This document shows, piece after piece, positions 9,270 through 18,241 of a DNA stretch of 38,291 bases. Location: contig CAIZPP010000118.1 of NCBI GenBank assembly GCA_903934875.1, forward strand, positions 1 through 38,291, read 5' to 3'. A program made the translations under genes and the position numbers. Below the pieces are notes generated by a model. The model ran no database searches. It was not told the origin of the DNA and worked only from the letters and a program-made list of their open reading frames with translations. The stretch's first letter is position 1; each line of letters opens with the position of its first letter. The DNA is from an uncultured Methylococcaceae bacterium. Lineage in GTDB: Bacteria; Pseudomonadota; Gammaproteobacteria; Methylococcales; Methylococcaceae.

Positions 9270-9383
9270 CAAGTCTACCGAATAGGTAGCTTAGAAATAG
9301 CTGCGCTACATCTCGCTAAATGACTGTTTTTCCACTGCCGCACAGGCAGATTATCAAAAAACGGGGCACGAAGCCCCGTTTAT
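9270..9383 (+). ncRNA. creR: CreR-like cas-regulating guide RNA (one-spacer mini-CRISPR)
   Basis: Two degenerate copies of the array repeat lie in crRNA sense on the plus strand, 9270-9297 (20/28 identical) and 9330-9357 (23/28), separated by a 32-nt spacer; the 60-nt period equals that of the main array. Repeat 1 has stem CTACC/GGTAG in place of CTGCC/GGCAG, a compensated pair change, and keeps the full handle CTTAGAAA. Repeat 2 keeps stem and loop CTGCC-GCACA-GGCAG exactly, but its handle is degenerate. These are the parts a single mature crRNA needs. An extended -10 (TG-C-GATAAT, 9259-9267) would start transcription at about 9273-9275, at the base of the repeat 1 stem. A terminator follows directly. 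CreR guides that repress cas promoters by partial complementarity are known in other CRISPR systems; assignment here is by structure and target match. Confidence 0.88.
9355..9383 (+). terminator. Rho-independent terminator of the mini-CRISPR
   Basis: ACGGGGC (9361-9367) pairs perfectly with GCCCCGT (9373-9379) across the loop ACGAA. It is preceded by a run of A and followed by TTATCCTTTATT. It begins immediately after the second degenerate repeat, so the mini-array is a self-contained short transcript. Confidence 0.75.
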
Positions 9384-9400
9384 CCTTTATTCACAAACCA

Positions 9401-9527
9401 TTAGGACTTACGCAAAGCTCAGTTCGTGCTGAGCCTGTCGAAGCATGAAGGGGCTTTGCAGGTGCCGTTCACCCTTCGATAAGCTCAGGGCGAACGGTGT
9501 TGGCAGACGTTTTTACGTAAGTCCTAA
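9401..9527. mobile_element. Small MITE-like element, 127 bp
   Basis: Perfect 12-bp terminal inverted repeats TTAGGACTTACG (9401-9412) and CGTAAGTCCTAA (9516-9527) flank a non-coding core. The core carries two inverted copies of a widespread intergenic motif, one containing CTGAGCCTGTCGAAGCATGA and the other TTCGATAAGCTCAGGGCGAA. CCA occurs directly before and after the element and may be a 3-bp target duplication. It sits between the mini-CRISPR terminator and the vapC stop codon (3 bp away). There is no transposase. Confidence 0.6.
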
Positions 9528-9530
9528 CCA

Positions 9531-9926
9531 TCAAACCAGCCACACCCGCACACCCGGCGTGATGCCTGCCTCCCTCGCCGTTTTGCAAAACCCCCGGTCA
9601 AAGGTGTGCATCACGGCGGAGCCGCAGGCCGCCAGATGGAGCGCATCGGCAAAATCCGCGCCTTTGGCATACCAGTCTAGCGCCCGCGCCACGGCCTGTT
9701 CGTCTTCGATCACCGCATTTGCTGTTTGGAGCAACAACGCGAAAAAGGCATGGATACGCTCACGAGGCAGCTTGTAGCTGAAGCGCAGAACCCATTCAGT
9801 TTCCAGCAGCACGGTGCGGGTAATCAGGGCACTATGGGTTTTGAGCAAGTTTTCGGCAATATCCGCCTGCACGGGTGGATCGTTGGTCACTAGCCGCACG
9901 AGCATGTTGGTGTCCAGCGCGATCAT
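9531..9926 (-). CDS. vapC: PIN-domain ribonuclease toxin, VapC-like
   Basis: This 131-residue PIN-domain protein is probably an endoribonuclease toxin that cleaves RNA when free of its antitoxin. PIN acidic residues are visible in order: MIALDTNMLVRL (D5), LLETEWVLRF (E), GADFADALHLAA (D) and TFDRGF (D). The start at 9926 was chosen because its ATG overlaps the antitoxin TGA by 4 nt and the resulting N-terminus matches VapC proteins. The pair is inserted between the csy operon and cas2-3, all on the minus strand. The RNA target cannot be told from sequence. Confidence 0.88.
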   Translation of the reverse strand: MIALDTNMLVRLVTNDPPVQADIAENLLKTHSALITRTVLLETEWVLRFSYKLPRERIHAFFALLLQTANAVIEDEQAVARALDWYAKGADFADALHLAACGSAVMHTFDRGFCKTAREAGITPGVRVWLV

Positions 9927-10198
9927 CGACTGCGCTGCTCGGATTCTTCCCAATCCGTGCCATATTCAACGGGTTTGCAAAGCGCTTCAATCGGCACAGG
10001 AGAGGCATTGGATTGGAGAAAACCGCGCAGTTCTTCCAGCCTGCGTGTCTTCACTGCCGATTTCGCTTTCAACAACACACCGGACTCGGTCGTTTCGATG
10101 ATGAGTTCATGGCCGCTTTCCCAATGCAGCTGGTCGCGGATGATTTTGGGGATAACCACTTGCCCTTTGCTGGATAGGGTTGCGGTGGTGATGGTCAT
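9923..10198 (-). CDS. AbrB/MazE-type antitoxin
   Basis: This 91-residue protein has an N-terminal SpoVT-AbrB DNA-binding domain (TATLSSKGQVVIPKIIRDQL, about residues 5-24, then GHELIIE and GVLLKAK). A C-terminal tail rich in charged residues probably wraps the toxin. AbrB-type antitoxins normally bind their own promoter with the toxin and repress it. The start MTITTATLSSKG at 10198 is set by the domain start; the longer frame to 10312 adds unrelated residues. The stop overlaps the toxin start (ATGA). It lies 196 bp downstream of the cas2-3 stop; the gap contains a -10-like TATAGT on the minus strand (plus 10220-10225), so it may have its own promoter. Confidence 0.85.
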   Translation of the reverse strand: MTITTATLSSKGQVVIPKIIRDQLHWESGHELIIETTESGVLLKAKSAVKTRRLEELRGFLQSNASPVPIEALCKPVEYGTDWEESEQRSR

Positions 10199-10394
10199 AG
10201 CTGACTCCGATTTAGTAAGACTATAAGTAAGCCATTCTAACCCGCTTTTAGCAAATCGGCTATCCTGCCAATTTGTCCGGCTTCCATGGCCGGAATGATG
10301 GGCTACAATCATGGTTTTGGCTCAAACTGAAAACGTGCTTCGCAAGGGAAAATGTAGCATTGTGCCTGTGTTCTCTGAATATAGCATCCAAAAT

Positions 10395-13300
10395 TTAACC
10401 GCGACGGGTAAAACCCAGTGCCGGGTGGTATTGCCATTCCTCATTGCCTTCCCGTCCCGGCAGATCGACCATGCCGAAACGCATGGTGCAGTCTTTAAGT
10501 TCCATTTCCCGGTTTTCCGCCAAGGCTTCCAGTGCGGCTAGGTAGTCCGGTTCGCCAAAAAAGCTGATGCGAGGGCCGGACTCAAGTTGTTCTGCATTGA
10601 TCGTGTGGAATAATTGGCTCTGGTCAGTGGGCGGTTCGCCCGGTTCTTCCAGCCGGTAAAACTGAATCTTATCATGCTCGTCCGGCAGCAACACAAAGCG
10701 TCGATGGCCTTCTTTATCGTCACGGAACGGCTGGTTGCGCTGCAATTCGCCGCAGAGGTGGGCGCGGGTGCTCCACCATAAATAGACGGCGTTTTGCTTC
10801 TCGCCTTTTTGCATCAAGTCGCGCAGACGGTCATGCTCCAAATCGGCTAAGTTGCGCTCAGGCTGCAATTCGGGACGTTCGCAAATGCGGGCCGAGGCAT
10901 CAATCCTTGCCAGTTGCTCAGAGGTTAGCAGTTCGGTCAACACATGGGTTTTCAGCAGGAATTCTTTGCTTTCAAAACCCGGATGGCAAAACGCCGGTTT
11001 GCCCGGATTTTCCAGATGGCTCAGATTGGTGTCCAGCAAGCATAAGTTAGGGTGGGTGCATGCGCCTGTGCGATGGCGACGGAGGCGGCCCGCCAGTTGA
11101 ATGATGGAGCGCACCGAGGAGGGTTCGACGATAGCCCAATCGTAATCGTGGTCGCGTCCGACCTCCGCCACGGCGGTCGCCAGCACAATGACGATATGTT
11201 CGGGTTCCGGGCTGCTATCCAACAAGCTGCGCAGCTGCGGCTTATCGAACAATGCCTGCGGATTTTGGTTTTCCGATTTGCGGTTGAGCAGACGATCTAG
11301 GCAGTTTTCGATGCCCGAACGCACCAATAATGGATGCCGTGAATGATAAATACATAAGTGGATATGATGCCCAGGGCTGGCCCCTTGCGTATAAAGTACC
11401 TTGGCGGTTTCCACCAGGGTGTCAATGTGCGCCATGCGGATTAAACCAATACTGACGCGCTTGCCGCTATGCGGGTCTGGTTCGCTGCGGTGCAGTGCGT
11501 GAAAGGTGTGTGCCTGTTCCCGCAAGTGCTTGGCGAATTCTGCGCACAGCACGGCTCGCGGCTGGCCGGTAGCGATGGGCAGGGCGCGGATTTCGGCACG
11601 GCGGCGCATTTCTTGGGCCGCAAGCTTGGCGATGCGTTTAGTGACAAACGCACCGTGTTCTTGCGCGAAACTGAGTGGGGTGGCATGGTCGCTGGTGGCG
11701 GGGGCTTCAAATTCGTCAAACCACGCGCAACAAACATTGACCGGCTGACCGGGAATGCCCCGGTTGGCCTGATAAACGCGACGGCCTGCCCAATAAGCCT
11801 CAAACAAACCTTCCACCAGCGCGGGCGGCAAAGTGGCCGAAGACAGCAACACCCGGCTACCTAACATTCCAGCCCAATTGACTAAGCGGGACAGGGCGGG
11901 TAAATCGGCTATATCGAAGTCGTCGGGTTCGTCCAACACCAAGTCGGAGGTCATCAACCGTAGCATGGGTGCAATTTGATGGCCACCACGACCGCTTTCG
12001 CAGGCGGGCATTAAGTGGTCGATGGTGCAGGCAAGAATGGGAGCATTAAGCAGTTTTTGCGCATTGATGTTGCGCTTGAATTTTTGCCGGTCTTTTGGGT
12101 CGCCTTCCAACCAACGGTTTAACGGGCCGTCCTCCAGGCTGCCGTCAAAATGCACATAGCCCTGATCCTCCGGCAACAGTTCGGCGCTGGACTCGGCACC
12201 CGCTTGAGCCTGTTTGCTTTCCTCCTGTTTCCGCATGTCGTGCAAGTCACGAATAGACGCCCCGCCGCCTACCATCACTGCCAACACGTCAGAGCCTAGC
12301 CCCAACTCGTCCCGGTATACATCCCCGGTCTGCAAAGTCAGGGTGCGCAGCCCTAGGGCAATGGTGAAACGCGCCCCTAGCTGCGGGTCGGCCAAGGCAT
12401 AGAGAATCCGCCCATTGGCGATGGTTTTGCCAAAGCCGGTTGATGCCATATTCACGCCGAAGAATCCTTGCGCTTCCGATTTGAGGCGCACACTTTCCGC
12501 CAAGTCAAAGGCGCGGTCTTGCCAGCGAAAGCGCTTGTCTTTACTTCGTTGGCGCAAGCCTTTGTAGCGGGCGATGCGTGACAGTTGTTCAGCCAGATTG
12601 GGCAAACTGCGGACGACTTTTCGGGCGTTGACTTCCACGCCGATTAAATGCTCGTCCAAACGCTGCTTTGGCTGTTTTTTGTCATCGACCCAGTGCGAAT
12701 TGGCATACAGCGGCTTGCTGGCTTTAACCGCCGCATCGCCGTAACAATCATGGCTAGGCTGGCTCGAATAGTAATGATCGGCCAACATCAGCGCCAAACG
12801 AGACAGGTGGACGACATAGGGGTTGTCGAGCAAGCCCGAGCCACTGTTAGCAAGGCTTGGATGCTTTAAGACAGCCTGTGCCGTCCGGCTGGCGCGTCGC
12901 CGCCATTCGCGGCTGTCGAGTGGCAGGGCTTTGAATGTCCAACAGGCCGCTTTGTCCGCTTGATCTTTGCCTTTTTTGCTTTTATCTTCCGCTTCTTGCT
13001 TGCCTTGGCAAGCGCCGCACCAATTGGCGGAGATATTGGCGGGCAAATTTTCAAGAACACCTTTGTTTAGTTCAGCTCCCCACTGCGTAGGCATCCGGTG
13101 ATGGCTGACAATCAGCCAGCCGACCAGTTGCGCCAACGGCGGCATGGGTTTGGGGCGGGCATTGAATGGACTGCGAGGGGTTGGTTCTTGCATACCATCG
13201 CGGGCCAACCGGGCGGTGATTTGATCCATCAAACTGTCCGGCTGCTCCGCCAATGTTGCCAAGCGCCCCAACCACCCCTCGTCGCTTTTATCCTCGCTGA

Positions 13301-13778
13301 CAAATGCCTCAAACAGCCGCAACGACACCCATTCATGCCGGTAGGCATCGGCAATGGGTTTCTTGCTGGTCAATTTGTTTTGAAACGCCAGATTAGCTTT
13401 GCCGACATCATGAAACAACGCTGCCAGAGCCGCCAACAACCTGATAATTTCAGCCGTATGCCAGTCATTTTCATCGCCGGCCCGCAGCACATCCCGCTCG
13501 GTGATGTTAGTAGGGGTGGCACCCCGCTCGTTGAACTGGCGGGCATCGCCGACGACCCACAGCAGTTCGCTGTAGTCTTTGCCGCGTATCCAGTGGCAGG
13601 CGACGGCGGTGTTCTTGCGGGCGGTCTTCCGCAACAGGCGGTGCAGGGTTTCCAGCCCTTGTTGGGTGATGGCGGTCTGCCAAGTGCGGTCGCCGCGCCG
13701 TTCGGCAAACTGGTCGAGGATGCGCCGCGACTCGGTGAGGGCGTTTTTACTGCATTGGGAAATCAGCAACACATTCAT
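10395..13778 (-). CDS. cas3: Cas2-3 fusion, type I-F nuclease-helicase
   Basis: This 1127-residue protein is the type I-F fusion of Cas2 and Cas3. Residues 1 to about 95 form the Cas2-like domain (MNVLLISQCSKNALTESRRI), which joins Cas1 for spacer integration. An HD nuclease domain follows (LFHDVGKAN with H123 and D124; later HEW and SHHRMP). The superfamily 2 helicase has motif I at about 444-452 (STGFGKT), DEPD at about 616-619, an SAT motif (LLSSATLPP), then ATAVAEVGRD and QLAGRLRRHR as motifs V and VI. Together these degrade DNA marked by the Csy complex. The ATG overlaps the cas1 TGA by 4 nt. The length is normal for the family and all key residues are present. Confidence 0.97.
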   Translation of the reverse strand: MNVLLISQCSKNALTESRRILDQFAERRGDRTWQTAITQQGLETLHRLLRKTARKNTAVACHWIRGKDYSELLWVVGDARQFNERGATPTNITERDVLRAGDENDWHTAEIIRLLAALAALFHDVGKANLAFQNKLTSKKPIADAYRHEWVSLRLFEAFVSEDKSDEGWLGRLATLAEQPDSLMDQITARLARDGMQEPTPRSPFNARPKPMPPLAQLVGWLIVSHHRMPTQWGAELNKGVLENLPANISANWCGACQGKQEAEDKSKKGKDQADKAACWTFKALPLDSREWRRRASRTAQAVLKHPSLANSGSGLLDNPYVVHLSRLALMLADHYYSSQPSHDCYGDAAVKASKPLYANSHWVDDKKQPKQRLDEHLIGVEVNARKVVRSLPNLAEQLSRIARYKGLRQRSKDKRFRWQDRAFDLAESVRLKSEAQGFFGVNMASTGFGKTIANGRILYALADPQLGARFTIALGLRTLTLQTGDVYRDELGLGSDVLAVMVGGGASIRDLHDMRKQEESKQAQAGAESSAELLPEDQGYVHFDGSLEDGPLNRWLEGDPKDRQKFKRNINAQKLLNAPILACTIDHLMPACESGRGGHQIAPMLRLMTSDLVLDEPDDFDIADLPALSRLVNWAGMLGSRVLLSSATLPPALVEGLFEAYWAGRRVYQANRGIPGQPVNVCCAWFDEFEAPATSDHATPLSFAQEHGAFVTKRIAKLAAQEMRRRAEIRALPIATGQPRAVLCAEFAKHLREQAHTFHALHRSEPDPHSGKRVSIGLIRMAHIDTLVETAKVLYTQGASPGHHIHLCIYHSRHPLLVRSGIENCLDRLLNRKSENQNPQALFDKPQLRSLLDSSPEPEHIVIVLATAVAEVGRDHDYDWAIVEPSSVRSIIQLAGRLRRHRTGACTHPNLCLLDTNLSHLENPGKPAFCHPGFESKEFLLKTHVLTELLTSEQLARIDASARICERPELQPERNLADLEHDRLRDLMQKGEKQNAVYLWWSTRAHLCGELQRNQPFRDDKEGHRRFVLLPDEHDKIQFYRLEEPGEPPTDQSQLFHTINAEQLESGPRISFFGEPDYLAALEALAENREMELKDCTMRFGMVDLPGREGNEEWQYHPALGFTRRG

Positions 13779-14752
13779 GCGGCCTTCTCTCCCAGTTCAA
13801 GCGCTATCTCTTTCAATGTGTCGATCATGAAATCCAGCGCTTCAGTCTGGGCGAGGGCATCAATGCAGGCTTGGCGGAAGGTCTGTTCGTCATCGCCGCG
13901 CATCGCCGAGATGAAGGCTTGCGGCAGGATGACGGCATCCTTGACCAAATCGGCGGCATCGAACACCAAGCCACCACGCCGGGTCTTGCCGTGCAGCACG
14001 GCCAAACCATGCGGCAAACCTAAAACCCAAGTGGCCGTCGCGCCTAAACCGTAGGCCAGATAATTGCCGTGGTCGAGAAAGCGGTTGGCCGGATCGGTGC
14101 CAGTGCCGTGCTTGGCCCGTGTGAAGTCGCCATATTTGACCGCCTGTGCAGCCAATTTGAACAGTTTTTTGGTCAGGCGGGCTTCCTCCGCCAGCAAGGT
14201 CTGATTGTCTGGCATTGATTCCAGCGTCTGCTTGGATTCGCCCAGCGCGGCCTGTAAGCGTGCCTTTTCCACGGCAAAACCGCCTTCGGCCAGTGTGCGG
14301 TTGCCAGACCACTGCTGCTCAATGCGCTCCAAACGTGTGCGCTGAATCATTTTCGCCGCTTGCAAACGCAATTCATCTCTGAACCAGAACCGCACCCAGT
14401 TTTGCAGGTATTCGGTGGGGCGGTATTCGCTCTGCGGGCTGAACCATGCGATTTCCACATCCATTTCATTGACACTGTAAAGCGGGGTGCCTCCGCCGCC
14501 GCAAAACCCCACCATCACTCCGGCCTTGCCCAGTTCCCGCATTGCCTGCTGGGTTATCGAAGTGCCCGTGCCTAGCATGACAGTCGTGGTATTGGCGATG
14601 GGGATGTTCCAGTAAAGCGAGCGCCTGCCCTCGTTGGTGACGAATTCGACCCGCCCGCCATTGACTAGCAGCCGGCAACGTTCAAGATAGTAAATATTGG
14701 CCCGCTTGGAGTGCAGGATGGTTTTAAGGTCGGATGGGGTAAAGTTGTCCAT
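13775..14752 (-). CDS. cas1: Cas1 integrase, type I-F
   Basis: This 325-residue protein is the CRISPR spacer integrase. The start MDNFTPSDLKTILHSKRANI was chosen by family resemblance; a longer frame to 14974 reads back into the neighbouring gene. With this start the metal-binding residues fall at E190, H254 (VLHGKTRRG) and D268 (VFDAADLVKD), the numbering I recall for Pseudomonas Cas1. The segment NRFLDHGNYLAYGL is a type I-F signature. It is translationally coupled to cas2-3. It lies only 61 nt after the dipeptidase gene on the same strand, with no clear promoter or strong ribosome-binding site in the gap, so read-through from the upstream operon is possible. Confidence 0.97.
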   Translation of the reverse strand: MDNFTPSDLKTILHSKRANIYYLERCRLLVNGGRVEFVTNEGRRSLYWNIPIANTTTVMLGTGTSITQQAMRELGKAGVMVGFCGGGGTPLYSVNEMDVEIAWFSPQSEYRPTEYLQNWVRFWFRDELRLQAAKMIQRTRLERIEQQWSGNRTLAEGGFAVEKARLQAALGESKQTLESMPDNQTLLAEEARLTKKLFKLAAQAVKYGDFTRAKHGTGTDPANRFLDHGNYLAYGLGATATWVLGLPHGLAVLHGKTRRGGLVFDAADLVKDAVILPQAFISAMRGDDEQTFRQACIDALAQTEALDFMIDTLKEIALELGEKAA

Positions 14753-14813
14753 GTTTGTTTGACGGGTGGGCAGAAGTTCAAGCTGAGGTGGCCTAAGGCG
14801 ATTTCCGAAAATG

Positions 14814-15428
14814 CTATGGCATAATTTCCGAGAAATCCAAATTAAGGATGCCATACTCTTGCCAGCAGTAGCAATCGAAATGCCACCACTCACGCGGGTG
14901 GACGGTAAACCGTTCCGCCTCCATCGCCTGCCGCAGCAAATCACGCATGGACCGCGCTTGCGCCGTGCCGCCATGGTAATCCGGGTAGGCTTTCTCGTTC
15001 ATTTCGTCGAATGCGCTGGGCATGGCGACTTCCTGCCCAGTGTCTAGATGGTATAGGCTTAGATCGATTGTGCAGCCACGGTTGTGGCGTGAGCCTTGGC
15101 CAGGGTTGGCGACGAACAGGCGCTGGTCTCCGCTGACCGCGTCCCAAAACAGTTTGGTGACCGACCAAGGTCTGTAGCCGTCGAATAGCAGCAAGCCGAG
15201 CCCTAGCGGTCGCAACCGGGCATGTGCGCGCAACAACGCTTCTGCCGCTGGTTTTTGCAGGAAAACCCGTGCCTCACGGTAAACCGGCCTGCCGATAAAG
15301 TTATTAGCCGTGGCGTAGCGCACGTCTAGGCGCGGGCCACCGTCCAAGGAAGTTATTTCCACCAGTTCCGGCGGGCGGAAGGGGCCGGGTTCCACTGGCG
15401 GTCCGTCATCTGCCGCAGTTTTTGTCAA
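14814..15428 (-). CDS. ddpX: D-Ala-D-Ala dipeptidase (VanX/DdpX family)
   Basis: This 204-residue zinc peptidase belongs to the M15D family, which hydrolyses D-alanyl-D-alanine. The catalytic set is visible: the SxHxxGxxxD motif ([10 protein letters not shown] with H115 and D122), E180 and H183 in EWWHFDC, and the conserved arginine in FDGYRPWS (R86). There is no signal peptide, suggesting a cytoplasmic role in recycling peptidoglycan dipeptide rather than vancomycin resistance, because no vanHA genes are nearby. Its ATG overlaps the stop of the hybrid kinase gene by 4 nt, so the two are co-translated. Confidence 0.92.
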   Translation of the reverse strand: MTKTAADDGPPVEPGPFRPPELVEITSLDGGPRLDVRYATANNFIGRPVYREARVFLQKPAAEALLRAHARLRPLGLGLLLFDGYRPWSVTKLFWDAVSGDQRLFVANPGQGSRHNRGCTIDLSLYHLDTGQEVAMPSAFDEMNEKAYPDYHGGTAQARSMRDLLRQAMEAERFTVHPREWWHFDCYCWQEYGILNLDFSEIMP

Positions 15429-18241
15429 AGTGCCTCCTTTGGCGTAGGGTGCGTGGTGCCAAGGTTGTCATCTGCCAGCCATAATGCAACTTTGGCGTTG
15501 AGCTTGTCTTTCGATACAGGTTTCGCTAAATAATCGTTCATCCCTGCCGCGAGGCATTGCTCTTGGTCGCCTGCCATAGCGTTGGCTGTCATCGCGATGA
15601 TCGGAATGCTTCGGTTGACCATGCCTGCTTCGCCTGCGCGGATTCGGCGCGTTGCCTCGAACCCGTCCATCACTGGCATTTGACAATCCATGATGACTAG
15701 CTTGTATGATTTTTGCGAAAGTGCGTTTAGCGCCTCTTGGCCATTGCAGGCCACGTCCACCCGATGGCCCTGCTTGGTCAGCATGGCGGTGGCGACCTTC
15801 TGATTAACCGGGTTGTCCTCGACCAGTAGGATGCGGCTTCCGTCACGATTGATTTCCTCAATCGTGAAGTGCGTAATAATCGACTGGGGCGGTGTCTCCG
15901 TCGACACGCCCGCCCGCAGTGCGCTCAGGCAACGATATAGCAATGCCTTCTTGACGGGTTTTGTCAGGTAAGCGTCGAAACCAGCAAGGCGCATCCGTTC
16001 GGCATCGCCACGCTGGGGTGAGGATGTCAATAAGACGCAGCGTGTCATGGCAAGCGCGGAATCGCCGCGAATCACCTTCCCCAGCGCCTCACCGTCCATT
16101 TCGGGCATGTTCATGTCGATGATGGCGAGTTCGAACGGCTTGCCAGCCGCCGCCGCCGCCTGCAACGCCTCAACCGCATCCGCGCCGCTGGCCGCTTCAG
16201 CAAATGTGCAAGCCCATGTTTGCAGGAGCGTTGACAGTAGTTTCCGGTTCGTCGCGTTGTCATCCACCGCCAGCACACGATATCCCTTTAGATCCCCGGA
16301 TTCGGTCAGTGGACGAAGCATTCCAGCGGTGCCGGACGGTCGCTCGAATACGGCGGTGAAGCGGAATGTCGAGCCTTTCCCCTCCTCGCTAGTGACATTG
16401 ATCTGACCGCCCATCGCAGCGGTTAGACGCTTGGAAATCGACAGGCCCAGTCCTGTGCCGCCGAACTTGCGTGTCGTCGAGCCATCGGCTTGGGTAAAGG
16501 GCGAGAACAGATAGTTAAGTTTGTCGATTGGAATACCGATGCCAGTATCGCGTATCTCGAAACATAGGGTAATCGTTTTTTCGCTTTGTGCGGTTTGTGT
16601 GACCTCAACGACAACTTCCCCTTGGGACGTGAACTTGATGGCATTGGCTACTAGGTTAATGAGGACTTGGCGCAGACGCCAGGGGTCGCCGCACAGTCTA
16701 CAGGGTAGCCCTTGTTGAAACAGGCAGACAAACTCGAGGCCCTTTTCATGTGCCTTGAGCGACATAGTGTCGGAGATTTGGTCGAGGATGCCATCAAGGT
16801 CGAAATCAATTTTTTCCAGTTCTAGCTTGCCCGCCTCGATCTTGGAGAAATCTAAAATATCGTTAATGATTTTAAGCAACGATTCGCCGTTGTCGTTGAT
16901 GATTTTCGCGAATTCGCGCATCTCGCCGGAAATTTGCGAGTCGAGTAGCAATTGGGCCATGCCGATAATGCCGTTCATGGGGGTGCGGATTTCGTGGCTC
17001 ATATTGGCCACGAATTCCGACTTGGCCCGGTTGGCACTCTCGGCGGCATCCCGTGCTTCGCGGTTGGCGCGTAAATAAAGCACCACGGCAACCACCGCGA
17101 CAATGAGCATCGTGCCGGCAATGGCGATCAACAGGAGTAGCCAGGGCCGTTCGTTTTCGAGGCGGGCGATCTCAGGCAAGGGCAGCGGGACATGGACTGT
17201 GATGCCCCCATCGGGAACGGTCTGCGAGGCTAGGATAATTGGCATGGGTCTGCCGCCTAGGGTATTGAGTTCGGCATAACGGCCGTCTCCCCAAGGCAGG
17301 ATTTCTAGAGGTGTGATGCTTGCCTGCTCGTAGCGTAGGGACCGGTCGCGTGCGAGTGGGGATGTTTGGGCGGCTCCAGGCAAACGGCGATATTCGAATG
17401 CCTTGTCCCCAGTCAAGACAATGATGCCCTCCGAATCGGTGATGAAGGCGTTAACCGGTTTGGTCCAACGCGATAATTTCGCGATGTCGCGCTTGGTCAC
17501 TACGGCACCAATGAAGCGCCCTTGGTCATCGTGGACTGGATGCGAATAGAAAAGCCCTGGTTTCTTGCTTACCTTCCCAATTGCATACTGCCGGCCTGGA
17601 TGCCCGCTGAGCGCCTGCTGGTAATATTCGCGCTCGCTGTAGTTGGTGCCTACAAAACTGGTAGCTTCATCGACATTGCTTGCGGCTATACAATCGCCCG
17701 CCGCGTTAATTACCCAAATGACATCTATGTTGAGCACGGTTGCCACAGTCTTAAGGAAGGCGTTGAGTTTGGCAAGCGCGGGGGTTCTGCTCCATAATTG
17801 CTTACGATCATTATAAGTCAACGCGGATGCCTTGGCCTCTGGCCCGAAGCGTTCCAATTGCTTGTCAACCACGTCCTCGGCAACCATAACTTGCGGGATG
17901 CCCCGCAGGATTGTGATGGCATCGTTGATGTCATCCGCAACGCTACGGGCTTGCTGCTGTGCCTGCGCGACGGCATTCCGGTAGGCGATGTCGGCCATTT
18001 TGGTAGTGTAGTAAGTGGAACCCATCCAAGCCAAGGCGACCCAGGCCACTACCAAGGTCCCCGCCAACTTGTAGATGCCCCCGAATGAACTGATGTGCTG
18101 TAAGTTTACAAAAAAGGCAATGAGTGTAATGGCGATGATTACGCTGGCGGCAATCAGAACGATGTATGCCAGCACACCGGGGGCCAGTTCAGAACCCCCG
18201 ACGGTATAGACATTCTGATGGATAAAATGCAAAATGTTCAT
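15425..18241 (-). CDS. Hybrid sensor histidine kinase with two receiver domains
   Basis: This 938-residue membrane kinase has two N-terminal transmembrane segments (about 20-43 and 54-73), a periplasmic Cache-like sensor region (about 75-355; [11 protein letters not shown] and [13 protein letters not shown] are typical), a third membrane segment (about 360-383), a HisKA domain with the phospho-acceptor H416 in [11 protein letters not shown], and an HATPase domain ([28 protein letters not shown]). Two receiver domains follow, with phospho-acceptors D709 ([11 protein letters not shown]) and D852 ([11 protein letters not shown]). There is no HPt domain, so a separate phosphotransfer protein is expected. 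The start at 18241 gives the ATGA overlap with the DUF58 gene. The ligand and output are unknown. Confidence 0.93.
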   Translation of the reverse strand: MNILHFIHQNVYTVGGSELAPGVLAYIVLIAASVIIAITLIAFFVNLQHISSFGGIYKLAGTLVVAWVALAWMGSTYYTTKMADIAYRNAVAQAQQQARSVADDINDAITILRGIPQVMVAEDVVDKQLERFGPEAKASALTYNDRKQLWSRTPALAKLNAFLKTVATVLNIDVIWVINAAGDCIAASNVDEATSFVGTNYSEREYYQQALSGHPGRQYAIGKVSKKPGLFYSHPVHDDQGRFIGAVVTKRDIAKLSRWTKPVNAFITDSEGIIVLTGDKAFEYRRLPGAAQTSPLARDRSLRYEQASITPLEILPWGDGRYAELNTLGGRPMPIILASQTVPDGGITVHVPLPLPEIARLENERPWLLLLIAIAGTMLIVAVVAVVLYLRANREARDAAESANRAKSEFVANMSHEIRTPMNGIIGMAQLLLDSQISGEMREFAKIINDNGESLLKIINDILDFSKIEAGKLELEKIDFDLDGILDQISDTMSLKAHEKGLEFVCLFQQGLPCRLCGDPWRLRQVLINLVANAIKFTSQGEVVVEVTQTAQSEKTITLCFEIRDTGIGIPIDKLNYLFSPFTQADGSTTRKFGGTGLGLSISKRLTAAMGGQINVTSEEGKGSTFRFTAVFERPSGTAGMLRPLTESGDLKGYRVLAVDDNATNRKLLSTLLQTWACTFAEAASGADAVEALQAAAAAGKPFELAIIDMNMPEMDGEALGKVIRGDSALAMTRCVLLTSSPQRGDAERMRLAGFDAYLTKPVKKALLYRCLSALRAGVSTETPPQSIITHFTIEEINRDGSRILLVEDNPVNQKVATAMLTKQGHRVDVACNGQEALNALSQKSYKLVIMDCQMPVMDGFEATRRIRAGEAGMVNRSIPIIAMTANAMAGDQEQCLAAGMNDYLAKPVSKDKLNAKVALWLADDNLGTTHPTPKEAL

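Noticed and set aside
9270-9357. Reading the two degenerate repeats as a decayed remnant of an old CRISPR array
   Set aside because: The compensated stem, intact handle, exact 60-nt period, own terminator and partial match to the nearby promoter argue for selection on function.
10199-10394. A second target of the mini-array guide at the toxin-antitoxin promoter, as in CreTA systems
   Set aside because: I found no CC followed by a TAGCT-like seed on either strand in this gap.
13098-14054. Long plus-strand open frame of about 318 codons
   Set aside because: It lies antisense to cas2-3 and cas1, which have clear motifs; no recognisable domain in this frame.
14814-15428. Vancomycin-resistance gene vanX
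   Set aside because: The enzyme family is the same, but no vanH or vanA ligase is nearby; a DdpX-type recycling role is more likely.
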